Source: Streptosporangium sp. NBC_01756 | GTDB taxonomy: Bacteria > Actinomycetota > Actinomycetes > Streptosporangiales > Streptosporangiaceae | Direction: 5' to 3' | Length of the DNA: 64,000 bases | NCBI RefSeq assembly: GCF_035917975.1 | Contig: NZ_CP109130.1 | Location: forward strand, 3,596,001 to 3,660,000 | Part shown: one piece after another, positions 32,581-41,098 of the stretch | Numbering within the stretch: the stretch's first letter is position 1 | Layout of the letters: each line of letters starts with the position of its first letter | The notes under the pieces: model-generated | Database searches by the model: none | What the model saw: the letters and a program-made list of their open reading frames with translations, nothing else | What the model was told of the DNA's origin: nothing | Translations under genes and position numbers: made by a program

Positions 32581-34851
32581 ATGTCGCGTGCCCCCGTGGT
32601 GCGCGCGATAGCGGCGTTCGCCGTTGTCGCCATCTCCCTTCTCGTAGCGTTGACCATTCCACCGCGCCTCGGACTCGACCTGCGCGGCGGCACCCAGATC
32701 GTCCTGGAGACCAGGGACTCCCCGACCGTCAAGGCCGATGCCGAGGCCACCGACCGCACCCTTGAGGTGCTCCGCCGCCGGGCCGACGCCCTGGGCGTGG
32801 CCGACGCACCGCTGGCCCGTTCCGGTGAGCGCCGCATCATCGTGGAACTGCCCGGCGTGCAGGACCCGGCCCAGGCCGCCGAGGTCATCGGCAGGACCGC
32901 CCAGCTCACCTTCCACCCCGTCGTCGCCCTGGCCGACGCGACGACCAGAGCCGGGGCGGGTGAGCGGATCATCCCCGACGAGGACGGCGCCAGGCTGGTC
33001 ATCGGCCCGGCCGGGCTCACCGGGGACGGTGTCGGCGACGCCCGGGCCGGGACCGACCCGCAGCGGGGCGGCGGCTGGTACGTCACCGTGGACCTCCGTG
33101 ACGGGGGCCGCCAGGCGTGGGCCGGGCTGACCGGCAAGGCCGCGTGCCACCCGGTGGGCGACCCGAAACGGCGGGTCGCCATCGTGCTCGACTCCAAGGT
33201 CATCGTCTCGCCGCAGGTGAACGAGGACGTGGCCTGCGACGTGGGACTGCCGGGCGACTCCACCCAGATCACCGGCTCCTTCACCGCCGAGGAGGCGCAG
33301 GACCTGGCCGTGCTCATCAAGGGCGGCTCGCTGCCGGTGCCCGTCGAGATCGTCGAGCAGCGGACCGTCGGCCCGACGCTCGGCGCCGCCGCGATCACGG
33401 CCAGCGCCGAGGCGGCCGTGATCGGCGTGCTGCTGACCGCGCTGTTCATCACCGTGACCTACCGGTTGGTGGGGTTCCTCGCCACCATCGCCCTGGCCTG
33501 TTACGCGCTCGTCTCCTACGCGGCGCTGGTGGCGCTCGGCGCCACGCTCACCCTGCCGGGCCTGGCGGGCTTCGTGCTCGCGATCGGCATGGCGGTGGAC
33601 GCCAACGTGCTGGTCTTCGAGCGGGCCAGGGAGGAGTACGCCGCCGTGCCGAAACTCCGGCCCGCGCTGGAGAAGGGCTTCCGCAACGCCTGGAGCGCGG
33701 TGGCCGACTCCAATGTCACCACCCTGCTCGCGGCCGGACTGCTGTTCTTCCTCGCCTCGGGGCCGGTGCGCGGTTTCGGCGTCACCCTGAGCATCGGCGT
33801 GGTCGCCTCGCTGGTCACCGCGATGGTCGTCACCCGGGTGCTGGCCGAATGGGCGGTGTCGCGGCGGCCGGTGGCCGGGCGGCCCGCCCTGACCGGCCTG
33901 TCCGGCATCGGGCGCGTCCGGACCTGGCTGAACGCGCGCACGCCCGACCTGATGCGCCACCGGACGGCCTATCTCGTGGTCACGTGCGTGCTGGTGGCCG
34001 CCGCCGTGGCCGGGGTGGCGGTACGGGGGCTCGGCCTCGGGGTCGAGTTCACCGGCGGCAGGCTGGTGGAGTACTCCACCGCCGTCCCGATGACCGCCGA
34101 CACCGCCCGCGAACTGGTCGGCGGGGCCGGGTTCCCGAATGCGACGGTGCAGGCCGCCGGCACGGACATCTCCGTGCGGACCGGTCAGCTCGACGCCGAC
34201 GGGCTGGAGCGGATCGAGACGGCGCTGGAGAGCCGGGCCGGGCAGATCACCAAGGAACGCGACGAGCTCATCGGCCCGAGCATGGGTGACGAACTGCGCC
34301 GCAACGCGCTGGTGGCGCTGGGTGTCGCGCTCGCGGCGCAGCTCGCCTATCTGGCCTTCCGGTTCCGCTGGACGTTCGGCCTGGCGACGGTGCTGGCCCT
34401 GGTCGCGGACGCGGCGATCGTGCTCGGCGCGTTCGCGTGGCTGGGCAAGCCGGTGGACGGGGTGTTCCTGGCCGCGATGCTCACCGTGATCGGCTACTCG
34501 GTCAACGACAAGGTCGTGGTCTTCGACCGCGTCCGCGAGTTGTGGGGGCGGCGCCCCGGGGCGCCCTTCGCGGAGGTGACCGGCGCCGCGATCCTGCAGA
34601 CCGTGCCCCGTACGGTGAACACGGGCCTGGGCGCGCTGTTCATCCTGGGCGCGCTGACCGTGCTCGGCGGCGACTCACTGGCCGACTTCGCGGTGGCACT
34701 GCTGATCGGCATCGTCACCGGCACGCTGTCCTCGGCGCTGGTCGCGGCGCCGCTGGCGATCGTGTTCGAGAGGCGCAGTTCGGCGCCGCCGCCACGGCCC
34801 GGCCCCGGGCGCGCGGCGGGACGGCGCGAGGGGTCGGGGGCGGTGGTCTGA
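32581..34851 (+). CDS. secDF: Fused protein translocase accessory subunit SecDF
   Basis: This 756-residue protein joins SecD and SecF. The SecD half has LGLDLRGGTQIVLETRD, a short P1 domain, VEIVEQRTVGPTLGAAAI and the RND-type helix AIGMAVDANVLVFERAREEY. The SecF half starts near residue 460 with GLGVEFTGGRLVEYST and has IGYSVNDKVVVFDRVRELWG. Asp in MAVDANV and Asn-Asp in VNDKVV are the conserved proton-path residues. SecDF uses proton motive force to pull proteins across the membrane. Actinomycetes usually have separate SecD and SecF with yajC; this single fused gene alone looks like an additional copy. The ATG at 32581 follows GGAGG; an in-frame GTG at 32569 is less likely. Confidence 0.9.
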   Translation: MSRAPVVRAIAAFAVVAISLLVALTIPPRLGLDLRGGTQIVLETRDSPTVKADAEATDRTLEVLRRRADALGVADAPLARSGERRIIVELPGVQDPAQAAEVIGRTAQLTFHPVVALADATTRAGAGERIIPDEDGARLVIGPAGLTGDGVGDARAGTDPQRGGGWYVTVDLRDGGRQAWAGLTGKAACHPVGDPKRRVAIVLDSKVIVSPQVNEDVACDVGLPGDSTQITGSFTAEEAQDLAVLIKGGSLPVPVEIVEQRTVGPTLGAAAITASAEAAVIGVLLTALFITVTYRLVGFLATIALACYALVSYAALVALGATLTLPGLAGFVLAIGMAVDANVLVFERAREEYAAVPKLRPALEKGFRNAWSAVADSNVTTLLAAGLLFFLASGPVRGFGVTLSIGVVASLVTAMVVTRVLAEWAVSRRPVAGRPALTGLSGIGRVRTWLNARTPDLMRHRTAYLVVTCVLVAAAVAGVAVRGLGLGVEFTGGRLVEYSTAVPMTADTARELVGGAGFPNATVQAAGTDISVRTGQLDADGLERIETALESRAGQITKERDELIGPSMGDELRRNALVALGVALAAQLAYLAFRFRWTFGLATVLALVADAAIVLGAFAWLGKPVDGVFLAAMLTVIGYSVNDKVVVFDRVRELWGRRPGAPFAEVTGAAILQTVPRTVNTGLGALFILGALTVLGGDSLADFAVALLIGIVTGTLSSALVAAPLAIVFERRSSAPPPRPGPGRAAGRREGSGAVV

Positions 34852-34940
34852 ACGGGTGGTTGAAGGCCCGCCCCCGGGGCAGCGGTATGCCGCTAATGTG
34901 CTTGCGTCTATCTCTCTGCTGATGAAAGGCCGGTGCAATC

Positions 34941-35141
34941 GTGGCGGACGACTACGCGACGACTTTCAGGATTATCGACGTCGACGGTGACGGCCTGATC
35001 TCGGCTACCGAGATGACGCGTCTCATGGAGGTGCTCGGCCAGCCGATCACCCCCGAGGCCGCCGAGGCCGCCATCGCCAGGATCGACCTGGACGGCGACG
35101 GGCTGATCTCCCTGGAGGAGTTCGGCGGCTACCTCGGATAG
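34941..35141 (+). CDS. Two-EF-hand calcium-binding miniprotein
   Basis: This 66-residue protein contains two canonical EF-hand loops: DVDGDGLISATE (about 13-24) and DLDGDGLISLEE (about 49-60). Each has Asp at positions 1, 3 and 5, Gly at 6, Ile at 8 and Glu at 12. It is essentially one calmodulin lobe, so it should bind two Ca2+. Bacterial proteins of this calerythrin/calmodulin-like type are frequent in actinomycetes and thought to buffer or sense calcium. The GTG at 34941 follows GAAAGGC at usable spacing. It lies 90 bases after secDF, with no sign of co-function. Confidence 0.88.
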   Translation: MADDYATTFRIIDVDGDGLISATEMTRLMEVLGQPITPEAAEAAIARIDLDGDGLISLEEFGGYLG

Positions 35142-35316
35142 CCACGGCCCTCCCGCCGGACGCCCGGGGGATTCGCGCCGGCGGGACACGTCGGTGAGGC
35201 CACGTCCGGTCCGCGGATCCCCCTTCCGGCCTTCCTCGGCCCACCGCGGGCCGGACGTGGGTGGGATCCATTCCCGGCCCGCATGCCTTGACACCTGGCA
35301 GCCGTGCCCTGTTCGG

Positions 35317-36066
35317 TCAGCGGACGTAGACCGGCTCCCCCGTCTGGACCATCTCGAAAAGCGGCCGGGCGTTGTGCAGCGGGACACGGATGCACCCGTG
35401 GGACGCGGGATGTCTGGGGACCACTTCGGAGCCGTGGAAGCCGATGCCGCCGTTGAAGTAGACGGTGTAGAACTGTTCGCCCAGTGGGCCCTTGGTCCAT
35501 CCCGCCGTCCGCCACCAGGCGCGGAAGTCACCGACCGGGGTGACGGCGATCCCGCAGTGACCGTTCTTGCAGTAGTGCTTACCCGTGCCGGTCGAGATGT
35601 GGGAGACGATCGCGGGCTTGCCGTCCTGCCACGCGGTGAGCAGTTGGCGGCGCAGGTCGATCTCCACCCGGTCGGGCTCCCCGGAGCGCACCAGGGGCCT
35701 GACGCGGTCCGGGTGATCGAGCGCACGCCAGGTCGCGGGGTCCACCTGGTCGACGGGGGGCAGCCCGTTGGCCTTCTGGAAGGCCCACACGGCCGCGCGC
35801 AGCCCGGGGCCGTACTCGGAGCCGAGCGGTCCCGGACTGAAACCCAGCCGGTCGAGACGGACCTGGACCTCGTGGATCAGGGCCCCCTTGTCGCCGAGTT
35901 GCAGGGTGGGAAGCTGCGGCGGTCCGGCGGCGGGCCGGGAATGAGCCGCGGCGGGCCCGGAATACCGCTGGGCCGCCATACCGGTGCGCTCCATGTCGAA
36001 CGGCAGGAACGCGGTCAGCGCGAGGACCATGTTCGCGGCCAGGAAGCACTGGACAGTTCTTCGCAT
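35317..36066 (-). CDS. L,D-transpeptidase with peptidoglycan-binding domain
   Basis: This 249-residue protein starts with a signal sequence (MRRTVQCFLAANMVLALTAF). A peptidoglycan_binding_1 domain lies at about 55-115 (LGDKGALIHEVQVRLDRLGF, AAVWAFQKANGLPPVDQVDP). A YkuD catalytic domain follows at about 130-245, with IGFHGSEVVPRHPASHGCIR giving His, Ser-His-Gly-Cys and Arg as the catalytic set. The enzyme would crosslink or anchor peptidoglycan at mDAP-mDAP bonds. The ATG at 36066 is supported by the signal peptide. It is the first of two L,D-transpeptidases in the window and is unlike the lipoprotein at 51198. Confidence 0.88.
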   Translation of the reverse strand: MRRTVQCFLAANMVLALTAFLPFDMERTGMAAQRYSGPAAAHSRPAAGPPQLPTLQLGDKGALIHEVQVRLDRLGFSPGPLGSEYGPGLRAAVWAFQKANGLPPVDQVDPATWRALDHPDRVRPLVRSGEPDRVEIDLRRQLLTAWQDGKPAIVSHISTGTGKHYCKNGHCGIAVTPVGDFRAWWRTAGWTKGPLGEQFYTVYFNGGIGFHGSEVVPRHPASHGCIRVPLHNARPLFEMVQTGEPVYVR

Positions 36067-36099
36067 GTTTGACGCCCATCCACTCTCAGGCGGAACCGG

Positions 36100-37242
36100 T
36101 CAGAAGGAGTGTGAATACTTACGGCCGTCCACGGCCGAGCGCACCAGGCCGACGGCTTCCCGCGCGCATCCCCAGGAGAAACTGAATCCGGCCCCACCGT
36201 GCGCGAAATTGTAGATTATCTGGCTTTCTTCATCCCATTCCAGGCAGACGTTCTCCTGCCGAAAAGGCCGCAACCCGACCCGCACCGGCTCATTGGCATC
36301 TATTTTTGCCTGCCGCAGTGCGGGCATGAACGCCAGGCAGCGCTCATACATGTCCCGGATGGGTCCGTGGTTCTCCATGGTGAGACCCGTGTCCCACTCG
36401 TCCTTTTCCGCCAGTCCGCCGAGAACAAGGATCCGCTGGCTGCGCGGCACGATGAAGACGATGTCCTGCTCGTCGTGGCCCTCCTGGTGGGAGACGCAGT
36501 GGGCCTCGTCGATCCGGGGCCCGCGGAGCCCGCCGTTCCGGACCCGGACCAGGGCTCCGCGCAGCGGATACATGCTGATTCCGCGCAGTTGCGCGGTGCC
36601 GAGCCCCGCACAGCTGACGATCGCCTCGGCGTCGAACCGGTCGAGGAGCCCGTCCCGCTGCTCGGCGAGCAGCCCCTCGATCCGCTCCCGCCTGACCTGC
36701 ACCCCGTGCTTCTTGACCTGCCCCATCAGCCACGCCATGTACTGATCCGTGTCGATCATGGGTGCCAGGTGGGAGTACGCGTCGACCACGCCGTAGTCGG
36801 GGCTGACGCCGTTGCGTTCGGCGAGCGACCGGTCGTGGACGAAGCCGCGCACCTTCCCCGCGAGCTCCTGCATCTTGTGCAGATCGTGCGGACTCTCTGC
36901 GACCGGGCGCCTGAAGTAGAAGTTGGATCTCCGCATGGCCACGCCGGGCACCTTGGCGCGGGCGAGCTCCTCGAAGACCCCGTACGAGGTGACGCACCAG
37001 TCCTTGGAACGGGCGAGGGAGATCTGGTCGTGGTGGTAACCGCACACCGCGGGCGGCCACTCCCAGAGCGCACCCGCCACGACGGAGACGATGTCGGGTG
37101 CGAACTTCTCCGCGACCACGGTGACCCGGAATCCTTCCCTGGCCAGACACAGCGCGGTCGTCAGCCCGCTCACACCGGCCCCGATGACGAGTATTCTCTC
37201 CGAATTCGCGCGCACCTGGGAACGCCTTCTTTCTGAGTTCAT
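36100..37242 (-). CDS. D-amino-acid oxidase-like FAD oxidoreductase
   Basis: This 380-residue flavoprotein starts with RILVIGAGVSGLTTALCLAR (about 17-35), the FAD dinucleotide fold. The DAAO pattern continues with VVAGALWEWPP, a substrate domain with SCAGLGTAQLRGISMYPLRG, VRVGLRPFRQENVCLEW, and the terminal IIYNFAHGGAGFSFSWGCAR, which closes the FAD site. The family oxidises D-amino acids or similar amines with O2. The active-site tyrosine/arginine pair cannot be assigned with confidence; Arg in VRVGLRPFR is the expected carboxylate binder. It is co-oriented with the L,D-transpeptidase 30 bases downstream, so a link to D-amino acid metabolism of the wall is possible but unproven. Confidence 0.82.
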   Translation of the reverse strand: MNSERRRSQVRANSERILVIGAGVSGLTTALCLAREGFRVTVVAEKFAPDIVSVVAGALWEWPPAVCGYHHDQISLARSKDWCVTSYGVFEELARAKVPGVAMRRSNFYFRRPVAESPHDLHKMQELAGKVRGFVHDRSLAERNGVSPDYGVVDAYSHLAPMIDTDQYMAWLMGQVKKHGVQVRRERIEGLLAEQRDGLLDRFDAEAIVSCAGLGTAQLRGISMYPLRGALVRVRNGGLRGPRIDEAHCVSHQEGHDEQDIVFIVPRSQRILVLGGLAEKDEWDTGLTMENHGPIRDMYERCLAFMPALRQAKIDANEPVRVGLRPFRQENVCLEWDEESQIIYNFAHGGAGFSFSWGCAREAVGLVRSAVDGRKYSHSF

Positions 37243-37771
37243 CCGGCTCGATCACTTTTTCGGCATGGCCGACCGCGGGAGGTCGTCGCGACGGACGCTG
37301 AAACTCTCCCAGGGTAGATCGGGGCACCGGCCAACTCCGGAGTGGCGATGGGCTCGAAATGGAAGAGGCGCAGCACCGGAGTGGCGGAAAAGAATTGCCG
37401 ACCACGGACGGGAACCGGATGGAAACCGGGTACGGCCGTGCCGGAGTCCGATACCCGGATGGCCGGCGTTTGACGGACCACTGGATTTCCGCGATCAATT
37501 CATCGGCCGACCCGAACCCGTGTTGACACATTTTTAGTCGAGCGCCGGCGGTTACCGCGGACCTGCGGGGGGCGCCAAGGACGGGATTGCCTGTGTTGAG
37601 CTTCAGGCTCGCCTATATAACCCCGACTGAGATCATTGGGCACGGGCAGGCGCCACGTCTCGGTTGCGGGGAAACGCGCCGAAGGCCGGAGGAACAGAGC
37701 GGCCCGCGCCCCGAGGAACGGGCGCGGGCCTCTCTGCCAGGATGCCGGGATGCGATGCCGGGACGCCGGGA
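37243..37771. other. Intergenic region with a possible small RNA and terminator
   Basis: These 530 bases hold no convincing protein gene; open frames on both strands lack family resemblance. TTGAGC at 37596-37601 and TATATAA at 37614-37620 form a loose promoter-like pair on the plus strand. About 100 bases later the GC-rich hairpin at 37701-37730 ends the segment. That could be a small RNA of about 100 bases, or the hairpin may simply terminate the leftward secreted-protein gene that ends at 37772. Confidence 0.4.
37701..37730. terminator. 11-base hairpin downstream of the secreted-protein gene
   Basis: The arms GGCCCGCGCCC (37701-37711) and GGGCGCGGGCC (37720-37730) pair perfectly around an eight-base loop. 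It begins about 40 bases past the end of the leftward gene at 37772, the usual place for a terminator. A short TCTCT follows on the plus strand. Confidence 0.75.
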
Positions 37772-39109
37772 TCAGGCGGTGGTGAGGTAGACCTGGCTGA
37801 ACGCCTCAGCGATCTTCTTCAGGTCGGTGGTCACGTCCACCTCGGGGGCGGTCGGGTTGTAGACGGCGGCCAGCCGGCGCTTGATCGGGGTGAGCTTCTT
37901 CAGCTCCTCCCAGGCGGTCAGCCGGCTCTCGGCACCCTGGGCGTTCTGGACCCGGGTCCAGAGGTTCACCTGCTGGGCGGCGCCGTCCATGACGGGTGTG
38001 GACGCCCGGACGGCGACCTGCTCGGGCGTGACCTCACCCACCAGGCCGGTCTCCTCGGCGGCGATCTGGGCCAGCACGTCCCACGAGCGGGCCCGGACCT
38101 GGATCCACTGGTTGCGCTGGGCCTTCTCGGCGTCGATCTTCCAGGTCCCGTAGCCGCCGTACAGCAGGCCGGTGTCCAGGGAGATCTGGTCGACGCGGTC
38201 GGCGCTCAGCAGGGATTCCACCTTCTCCGGGATGACCAGCGGGTAGCGCTTGCGCATCTCGGTCTTGCAGGCCTCCTCCGCACCGCAGGCGAGCTCGGGC
38301 ACGACCGTGTGCAGGCCCAGCCGCTTGCCGGGGGCCGCCTGGCGCAGCGCGGTCGACGCGGCCGTGACGAAGGCGGTGATCTCGTCGTCCGTCGTGAACG
38401 TCGTGTTGTAGCCGAGCTGCGAGGTGAAGCGGATCCCGGCCACCTCCGGCCGCGCGGCCAGCGCGCCGATCCGCTTGACGGCCGCGGTGAAGGTCGCGGT
38501 GCCCGCCTTCCAGTCGTCGGCCAGCTCGGTGTCGAGCCAGACCCGGACCCCGGTGGCCTTGGCGGCGGTGACCGCCTGGCCGGCGGGGGTCTGTGCCGCC
38601 GCGGTGACGTCCTGCGCGGCCGGGGCGAAGCTCTGCGCGGCCGCCGTCCGGCTGGGTGAGGCGGAGGTGCCGGTCTCCGGCCGGCTCACCGTGCCGTCGC
38701 CGCCCTCCCCGCTCCCGTCGACCGAGCACTGCTGGCCGGGCTCGCACTCGGGGATCCCGCCGTCGTCAGCGCCCTCGGGAGCCGGGGAGTTCTCGTCACC
38801 GACGGTGCCGTCGCCCTCCAGATAGGGGCATTCGGTCCCGGCGGCGGAGCAGTCGAGGAAGTGCCCCTCCGACGGGGCGGCCTCCTTGAGGTTGGCGTTG
38901 TCGTTGGCCGCCCAGAACCTCGCGACGTCGAGGGCCTCCTCCGGCTTGGCCAGCCACTGGCACATGACGTACGAAGGAGCGTCCGCGCTCAGCAGGTCGT
39001 TGCAGCTACGCGGGTCGTCCTGTGAGTAGGCGGCGACCGTGGGGGTCACGACACCGACGACCGCGAGCATGGCGCCGACGGCGAGCGCCCGCCGCAGAGT
39101 GAATCGCAT
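37772..39109 (-). CDS. Secreted protein with a barrel-like domain, function unknown
   Basis: This 445-residue protein has a signal peptide (MRFTLRRALAVGAMLAVVGV, cleavage near TVAAYS). Cysteine pairs lie in the first 110 residues (SCNDLLSADAPSYVMC, FLDCSAAGTECPYLE), then an acidic low-complexity stretch, then a domain at about 180-445. That domain has alternating strands and helices (GVRVWLDTELADDWKAGTAT, VAGIRFTSQLGYNTTFTTDD, KRLGLHTVVPELACGAEEAC, DQISLDTGLLYGGYGTWKID), which suggests a TIM-like fold. No catalytic pair could be assigned. The ATG at 39109 is preferred because the signal peptide starts there; a longer frame begins at 39154. Confidence 0.7.
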   Translation of the reverse strand: MRFTLRRALAVGAMLAVVGVVTPTVAAYSQDDPRSCNDLLSADAPSYVMCQWLAKPEEALDVARFWAANDNANLKEAAPSEGHFLDCSAAGTECPYLEGDGTVGDENSPAPEGADDGGIPECEPGQQCSVDGSGEGGDGTVSRPETGTSASPSRTAAAQSFAPAAQDVTAAAQTPAGQAVTAAKATGVRVWLDTELADDWKAGTATFTAAVKRIGALAARPEVAGIRFTSQLGYNTTFTTDDEITAFVTAASTALRQAAPGKRLGLHTVVPELACGAEEACKTEMRKRYPLVIPEKVESLLSADRVDQISLDTGLLYGGYGTWKIDAEKAQRNQWIQVRARSWDVLAQIAAEETGLVGEVTPEQVAVRASTPVMDGAAQQVNLWTRVQNAQGAESRLTAWEELKKLTPIKRRLAAVYNPTAPEVDVTTDLKKIAEAFSQVYLTTA

Positions 39110-39265
39110 GTCCTGAAACTCCCGGGTAAAGCCAGTCAAAAGAATCTCCCGCACTCTACCGAGATCACCGCCGTCCTAACAGGGACTGACAGGAAATCTT
39201 GACCTCCTCCCGTTCCCGGCACCCCGGATAATCGGGAGCATGCTCCCAGTCCAGCAGGTGCCCTG

Positions 39266-39898
39266 ATGGCCGCCGAATCGTCGCAGACGCTGGAACGCGG
39301 CCTCCACCTGCTCCGCCTGCTCGCCGACGGCCGGCCCGGTCGCACGCCCACCGAGCTCGCGGCCGAGCTCGGGCTGAGCCGCCCGGCGGTCTACCGCCTG
39401 CTCACCACCCTCCAGAGCGAGGGCTTCGTCCGCCGGGACGGCGACGGCCGCGTCCACCTCGGGTTCGGCGTCCTCGTCCTGGCACGCGCCGTTCAACCGC
39501 TGCTCCGCGAGGGCGCGCTGCCCACCCTGCGCAGACTCGCCGAAGAGGTCGGCGCGACCGCACACCTCACCGTGGCCGAGGGAGACGACGGCCTGGCGGT
39601 GGCGGTGGTCGAACCCTCCTGGACGGACATGCACGTCGCCTACCGCGAGGGATCCCGCCACCCGCTCACCCGGGGCGCGGCCGGATTGGCGATCCTCGCC
39701 CTGCGCCAGGGCCGTACCGCGTATGTGACCACCGAGGGCCAGCTCCAGGAGGGCGCACGGGGCATAGCCGCCCCCGTCACCGGAGTCCCCTGGCTGGAGG
39801 CCTCCGTGGGAGTGGTCGCCTTCACCCCCCTCGTCCCCGAATCCGTCGGCCCCCGCGTGGCGGCCGCCGCCGCGGAGCTGGCCGCCTCCCTGGTCTGA
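39266..39898 (+). CDS. IclR family transcriptional regulator
   Basis: This is a 210-residue protein. The N-terminal winged HTH (about 8-70: LERGLHLLRLLADGRPGRTP, LAAELGLSRPAVYRLLTTLQ) is the standard IclR DNA-binding domain. The effector domain (80-208) is shorter than usual (families run to 250-270 residues), and part of the ligand pocket seems trimmed, but GIAAPVTGVPWLEASVGVVA keeps the core strand. IclR proteins control aromatic and acetate catabolism. The homogentisate operon with an IclR-like box lies 8 kb away; a link is only a guess. The nearest neighbours give no target. Confidence 0.85.
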   Translation: MAAESSQTLERGLHLLRLLADGRPGRTPTELAAELGLSRPAVYRLLTTLQSEGFVRRDGDGRVHLGFGVLVLARAVQPLLREGALPTLRRLAEEVGATAHLTVAEGDDGLAVAVVEPSWTDMHVAYREGSRHPLTRGAAGLAILALRQGRTAYVTTEGQLQEGARGIAAPVTGVPWLEASVGVVAFTPLVPESVGPRVAAAAAELAASLV

Positions 39899-40110
39899 CC
39901 GTGTTATAAAAAACCACATTTTCGATTGAATCACCGTTGATTATGATCTATACGGCGCAGGCGGCGCGCATGTCCCACCGCACCGGAAGCGCCTTATTAC
40001 GGTTACCGCCTCTTCTCTTCTCGCAGGTCGGAGCGGAAACCGCTTTTCCACCGCCTTTCCGGGCGCCGAATTGCGTTGACCGGCGAACGGGAATTCGTCA
40101 TATTGGCGCA
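39899..40110. other. AT-richer intergenic stretch
   Basis: About 210 bases between the IclR gene and the next secreted protein. The first 60 bases include TTATAAAAAACCACATTTTC and are AT-rich for the window. I see no gene, hairpin or recognisable operator. It probably holds the promoter of the downstream secreted protein. Confidence 0.4.
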
Positions 40111-40620
40111 ATGATCTCTCTACGTCCCCTCGCGGGAGTGATCCTCACATCCGTCCTGCTGACCGGTTATGCCGCCGCTCCGGCGACCGCCTCCACCCAG
40201 GCGCCCGTCGCGTCCTCCTCGGTCCAGGCGGCGAGCCGGCCGAGCAACGGCAAGATCCTCTACGACCGCTACCGTGGCGGACGGGGCACCCTGAAGATCA
40301 AGAACGGCACCGGCAGGGACGCCGTCGTCACCCTCGTCCGGGGCAGGACCAAGACGCTCAGCCTCTACGTCCGGGCCAGGTCGACCGCCAGTGCCAAGGT
40401 GGTCGAGGACGGCACCTACCGCGTCTACTTCACCGGTGGCCACCAGTTCAGCACCTCGAAGCGCAGATTCGCCAAGAGCGCCACCTACCAGCGCTTCGAC
40501 CGGAAGCTGCGGTTCACCACGACCTCGACCAGCAGGACCGTCTGGACGCTGACCCTCAATCCCATCAGGGGCGGGAACGCCAGCACGAGTGGCGTCAACC
40601 CGAAGGACTTCCCCGCCTGA
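40111..40620 (+). CDS. Small secreted protein of unknown function
   Basis: This 169-residue protein has a signal peptide (MISLRPLAGVILTSVLLTGY, cleavage near ATASTQ). The mature part is Arg/Lys/Ser/Thr-rich with a beta-sandwich-like rhythm: RGGRGTLKIKNGTGRDAVVT, TLSLYVRARSTASAKVVEDG, TYRVYFTGGHQFSTSKRRFA. It resembles small extracytoplasmic proteins of actinomycetes that lack an assigned role. The ATG at 40111 fits the signal peptide; a longer frame upstream starts at 39937 but has a poor N-terminus. It precedes the P450 operon by 250 bases with no sign of joint transcription. Confidence 0.65.
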   Translation: MISLRPLAGVILTSVLLTGYAAAPATASTQAPVASSSVQAASRPSNGKILYDRYRGGRGTLKIKNGTGRDAVVTLVRGRTKTLSLYVRARSTASAKVVEDGTYRVYFTGGHQFSTSKRRFAKSATYQRFDRKLRFTTTSTSRTVWTLTLNPIRGGNASTSGVNPKDFPA

Positions 40621-40873
40621 CCGGCACACCACCCGAACGAATCGCCCACACCGGCCTGGTGCCCGCGACTTCACGTCCATAGAGCGCCTGGGGCCGGGCG
40701 ATATGTCGCTCGAGATCTCCGTGGGAATGCCCCATCCACCACCGTTTACCAGGAGTCCGGCAAAGATCACACCAAATGGCGCAACACGACGATCACCGAT
40801 GACCTCCGCCTTGATCGGCGATCTACGCTGAGCAGCACCTGATGACCGAACCCATCGAAGGGACCGGGTCCTC

Positions 40874-41098
40874 ATGCGGCTCGTCGTCGATCTCAACCGA
40901 TGCCAGGGATACGCGCAGTGCGCGTTTCTGGCACCGGATGTCTTCGTCATGCACGGTGAGGAGGCCCTGATGTACGACCCCGGGGCCGACGAGTCGCAGC
41001 GCGAGCAGATCACGAGGGCCGCGGCGGCGTGTCCGGTCCAGGCCATCCTGGTCGATCAGGTCGACCAGTTGGAGGAGGCGCGGGCCCATGTCCGTTGA
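40874..41098 (+). CDS. Single-cluster [3Fe-4S]-type ferredoxin of the P450 operon
   Basis: This is a 74-residue ferredoxin. Cluster ligands are Cys10 and Cys16 (RCQGYAQC) and the Cys of AACPVQA near residue 53. The position that is Cys in [4Fe-4S] proteins is Tyr13, as in the variant actinobacterial P450 ferredoxins that carry a [3Fe-4S] cluster or an altered cluster. It is the redox partner of the downstream reductase and P450. Its stop overlaps the reductase start by 11 bases. The ATG at 40874 is the natural start. Together the three genes are a complete electron-transfer chain. Confidence 0.9.
   Translation: MRLVVDLNRCQGYAQCAFLAPDVFVMHGEEALMYDPGADESQREQITRAAAACPVQAILVDQVDQLEEARAHVR

Noticed and set aside
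32083..33960. Long minus-strand open frame opposite secDF
   Set aside because: It is the complement of secDF, has no family resemblance and no start signal; secDF motifs are unambiguous.
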